The notes under the pieces were generated by a model. It was not told where the DNA came from. It searched no databases and saw nothing but the letters and a program-made list of their open reading frames with translations. A stretch of DNA of 64,000 bases from CBDFLD01 sp965249005 (GTDB lineage: Bacteria > Acidobacteriota > UBA6911). Below are positions 62,238 through 64,000 of this stretch, one piece after another (position 1 is the first letter of the stretch; each line of letters opens with the position of its first letter). The stretch covers positions 248,001 through 312,000 of the forward strand of contig CBDFLD010000015.1 in NCBI GenBank assembly GCA_965249005.1. The letters run 5' to 3'. A program made the position numbers and the translations under genes.

Positions 62238-63263
62238 TTGGAAATCCGGGATGTAGACCAAGGCGACCAGGTCGCCAGGGGTCAGGTGTTGGCCAGGTTA
62301 CAGAATCTGGACCTGCATCGCGAGTACGAGGAGACAAAAGGAGATTTGGAATCGCAGCGCGCCACTTTGCGATTGTTGCAGGCAGGTCCTCGGGAAGAAG
62401 AAATCGACCGGATGAGGAGTCGCTTGGACACAAAGAAAACCGAGTTGGAAAATGCTAGCCGAATTGATGAAGAAAGAAAGTTGCTAGAGGAAAAAATCGA
62501 GAGAAAACGCGCCGAGATGGACAACGCACTCAGAACCTATCAAAGGAACGAACAGCTGCATAAAGAAGGACTGATCTCCGATCTCTTTCTTGACCAGCTT
62601 GCAACCGATTATGAAGTTCGCAAGCAGGAGCTTTCCGAGGCCCAAACAAGTTCGAGAGTCCTCAGTGAGACACTGGGACGAAAAACCGAGGTTTTGGCAA
62701 AAGAAGTCGATCAATCCGAAAGCGAGTTGCGCCTACTCCTCGCGGGTGCCCGGGAGGAAGAAATCACAGCCGCTGAAGCCGTTGTCGACAAGTTGTCCGA
62801 AAAGCTCAAGCTTCTTGAACAGGAGCTGAAGTATCTGGAAATCAGAAGTCCGATCGAGGGAACTGTCATAACGCCTAATCTCAAGGACCGAGCCGGCGAC
62901 TTCCTCGATAGAAACGCAGTATTATGCGAAATCGTCAATTCCGACAAGGTGAAGATCGATATGGCCGTGCCGGAAAAGGAAATCGCGGATGTCGAAATCG
63001 GGTTTCCTCTCGTAATGAAAGTGCGGGGGTACCCCAGAGACGACTTCGTCGCACACGTCACTGAAATTGCGCCGGTGGCCATCCCGGACGGCTTCCAGAA
63101 CATGTTCTTGGTTCGCAGCGAGCTGGAGAACCCGGGGCAGATCTTGAAAGAAGGAATGACGGGGGTCGGCAAGATCGAATGCGGCCAACGACTGATTGCC
63201 AATTTAATGACACGCCGGTTGCGGCGTTGGCTTCGAACAGAGTTCTGGGAGTATCTCCCGTGA
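62238..63263 (+). pseudogene. C-terminal HlyD-adaptor piece of the disrupted M50-HlyD export protein
   Basis: Native sequence resumes at about 62256 with Asp-Gln-Gly-Asp-Gln-Val-Ala-Arg-Gly-Gln-Val-Leu-Ala-Arg-Leu, the first half of a biotinyl-lipoyl domain. A long coiled coil follows (about residues 30-190, with KTELENASRIDEERKLLEEK) and then LEIRSPIEGTVITPNLKDRAGDF, the second lipoyl half, and a beta-barrel domain. Without the insertion it joins the 57,900-59,267 piece to make a protein of about 804 residues. As a separate frame it starts at TTG 62238 with no export signal and is unlikely to work. Confidence 0.8.
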
Positions 63264-63342
63264 CGGGCTGACTGACAGAAGTCGCGCAAACTATGATTTA
63301 TATGAGTTTTACGAAACTTCTGGATTTCCTTTTTTTCGTGAT

Positions 63343-63621
63343 TTAGTATTGACTCCATCGGCCCAGAGAATATAATTCTCCAGTATTAGGGTTGGGGGAC
63401 TGTCGCTTGAAGAGCGGCAATCCTATTTCGTAGACCTGTTGGAGCTGTAATCTGTCGACGGAGCGATAGAAAGCTGCGGCAGAGCACCGAAGACTAGCGA
63501 CCCTTGGCGGCCGCAGGTCCTCGGCACCAGATTCTCGAATGGCTCTTCCCGCCTGGATGAGGTGGTGTCTTTGTAAGGCCCACTCCTCGCTATCGATTCT
63601 TCCAACAGTCTCAGTTTTCAT
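63343..63621 (-). CDS. Doubtful hypothetical ORF
   Basis: A 92-residue leftward frame (MKTETVGRIDSEEWALQRHH at the start) with no recognised family. A strong rightward promoter lies inside its 3' end and the region may instead be the leader RNA of the peptide array. Its start, MKTET, echoes the 62-residue protein at 33.7 kb, which may be chance. Apart from this frame, the stretch from 63,264 to 63,706 has no gene. Confidence 0.25.
   Translation of the reverse strand: MKTETVGRIDSEEWALQRHHLIQAGRAIRESGAEDLRPPRVASLRCSAAAFYRSVDRLQLQQVYEIGLPLFKRQSPNPNTGELYSLGRWSQY
63349..63376 (+). promoter_or_regulatory. Near-consensus sigma-70 promoter ahead of the small-peptide array
   Basis: TTGACT (63349-63354), a 16-nt spacer, and a perfect TATAAT (63371-63376) on the + strand. 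Transcription would start near 63383 and run through the three peptide cistrons, leaving a leader of about 350 nt before the first. It is among the best-matching promoters in the window. Confidence 0.6.
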
Positions 63622-63633
63622 GGCAACTAACTG

Positions 63634-63675
63634 CGTGTGAGTTATTTACGCACACGTGAGGGCACGCTCACGACA
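63634..63675. promoter_or_regulatory. Two small inverted repeats before the peptide array
   Basis: CGTGTG (63634-63639) pairs with CACACG (63651-63656). Immediately after, GTGAG-GGCACG-CTCAC forms a compact hairpin (63656-63671). They could be an operator or a leader RNA structure controlling the peptide genes. Sequence symmetry only. Confidence 0.35.
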
Positions 63676-63737
63676 GGTTCAAAATCCGCTTACCTGGAAA
63701 GCAGTCATGAATAAAACAACACAAAGGCGGGCATTCG

Positions 63738-63770
63738 ATGGACAGTACGAGCGCCATTCTTTGGCTTTAG
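63738..63770 (+). CDS. Microcistron 1: 10-residue peptide ending AILWL
   Basis: ATG GAC AGT ACG AGC then GCC ATT CTT TGG CTT TAG, encoding MDSTSAILWL. Upstream AAAGGCGGG is a weak ribosome-binding site. Although only 10 codons long, its last five residues recur in the next cistron and nearly in the third. The alternative 55-codon frame starting at 63707 reads this DNA in a different phase, so the two cannot both explain the shared AILWL. See findings. Confidence 0.55.
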   Translation: MDSTSAILWL

Positions 63771-63841
63771 CGGCTTTGGAACAACCATTCTTTTGGATGC
63801 GTTATTCATTCACTGAACAAACAAACGAAAGGAGCAACCAG

Positions 63842-63874
63842 ATGCGAGCAAACAAAGCGATTCTCTGGCTGTAA
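63842..63874 (+). CDS. Microcistron 2: 10-residue peptide ending AILWL
   Basis: ATG CGA GCA AAC AAA then GCG ATT CTC TGG CTG TAA, encoding MRANKAILWL. AAAGGAG ends eight bases before the ATG, a strong ribosome-binding site, in the block GGAGCAAC that is repeated before the third cistron. The frame is also open upstream to ATG 63707; if that start were used, the product would be a 55-residue precursor with AILWL at its C terminus. Confidence 0.6.
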   Translation: MRANKAILWL

Positions 63875-63925
63875 GCAACTAAACAATAACCACTTAAAAT
63901 AATCTCTCTACACGGAGCAACAAAA

Positions 63926-63994
63926 ATGCAGACCGAAATAGAAATCCTGGAAGACCGCGAAACTCCTTTTGTTCCAGTGATTCTCTGGACCTAG
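63926..63994 (+). CDS. Microcistron 3: 22-residue peptide ending VILWT
   Basis: Encodes 22 residues beginning MQTEIEILEDRE and ending TPFVPVILWT, with GTG ATT CTC TGG ACC TAG at the end. The leader GGAGCAAC-AAAA-ATG matches that of the second cistron. The acidic N-terminal half looks like a short RiPP leader and the FVPVILWT end like a core. The gene is complete, six bases before the window ends. Confidence 0.62.
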   Translation: MQTEIEILEDRETPFVPVILWT

Positions 63995-64000
63995 GCTTTT

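Larger units (their letters stand above)
59269..62256. mobile_element. About 3 kb insertion carrying hicAB, a dehydrogenase remnant and an IS1380 transposase
   Basis: ATGTAG occurs at 59263-59268 and again at 62251-62256 in the same codon phase. Joining the two copies gives Leu-Gln-Asp-Val-Tyr-Val-Asp-Gln-Gly-Asp-Gln-Val and restores the HlyD-domain frame perfectly. The 2,988 bp between are therefore an insertion with a probable 6-bp target duplication. Its ends show only a weak inverted match (CACGGAACTCC and CCCGGATTTCC), so the mobilising agent is uncertain; the block may have arrived in more than one step. Confidence 0.75.

Noticed and set aside
60592..62250. CAAATTGGAAAT shared in opposite orientation by the dehydrogenase remnant and the right edge of the insertion
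   Set aside because: Only 12 exact bases before a gap; too short to claim a terminal repeat or recombination site.
1..64000. CRISPR array or phage genes
   Set aside because: No regularly spaced repeats, integrase, capsid, terminase or tail proteins were found.

Overview
The window is a 64 kb piece of a diderm (Gram-negative) bacterial chromosome, moderately GC-rich by eye. Lipoprotein and Sec signal peptides, an HpnI/HpnK hopanoid-modification pair, a cobalamin-dependent methionine synthase, SelB, a class 1B dihydroorotate dehydrogenase pair (PyrK/PyrD) and a ZAS-FecR regulator would fit an Acidobacteriota-like or other non-proteobacterial diderm. That placement is inference: no rRNA or marker comparison was possible.

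Layout. 1-8.5 kb: larC, argS, two small secreted proteins, an ECF sigma factor with a very large zinc-finger/FecR partner, and thiE. 8.5-15 kb: a TPR protein, then the translation/SRP operon ffh-rpsP-khpA-rimM-trmD-rplS, in which rpsP carries a 10-A run that puts it out of frame. 15-19 kb: selB, tatA, an enoyl-CoA hydratase-like gene, cutA, ftsB. 19-24.4 kb: de novo pyrimidine genes in two divergent units, pyrR-pyrB-pyrC leftward and pyrK-pyrD-pyrF rightward, whose predicted promoters share one palindromic -35 hexamer. 24.4-28 kb: a lytic transglycosylase and a GAF-PAS-GAF-PP2C phosphatase, originally overlapping by 4 nt and now separated by an IS200-type element. 28-36.4 kb: arginase, exported PCMT, pncB, nadE, uracil-DNA glycosylase and a four-repeat secreted protein. 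36.5-43.6 kb: hopanoid-type glycosyltransferase and deacetylase, an aminotransferase and SDR pair, a hydrolase, and an NRAMP-fold transporter without the usual metal-site motif. 43.7-53.5 kb: metH, DUF971, lepB, TPR, CCA/poly(A) polymerase-like and rlmI-like genes.

The last 10.5 kb is a mobile-element-rich accessory region. Two IS1380-type transposases, an IS1182-type element, a hicAB module and a decayed hydroxyacyl-CoA dehydrogenase surround one ancestral gene that can be rebuilt in frame from three pieces: a PqqD-like/M50 protease/HlyD export protein of about 804 residues. Just downstream, behind a near-consensus sigma-70 promoter, are three tiny tandem cistrons encoding peptides that end in AILWL, AILWL and VILWT. 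Two share an identical GGAGCAAC ribosome-binding leader, and the codon differences inside the shared AILWL motif are synonymous. An array of minimal peptide genes beside a peptide-export-type protein is the best candidate here for an undescribed system. It is cut by the window edge, so any modifying enzymes would lie beyond 64,000.
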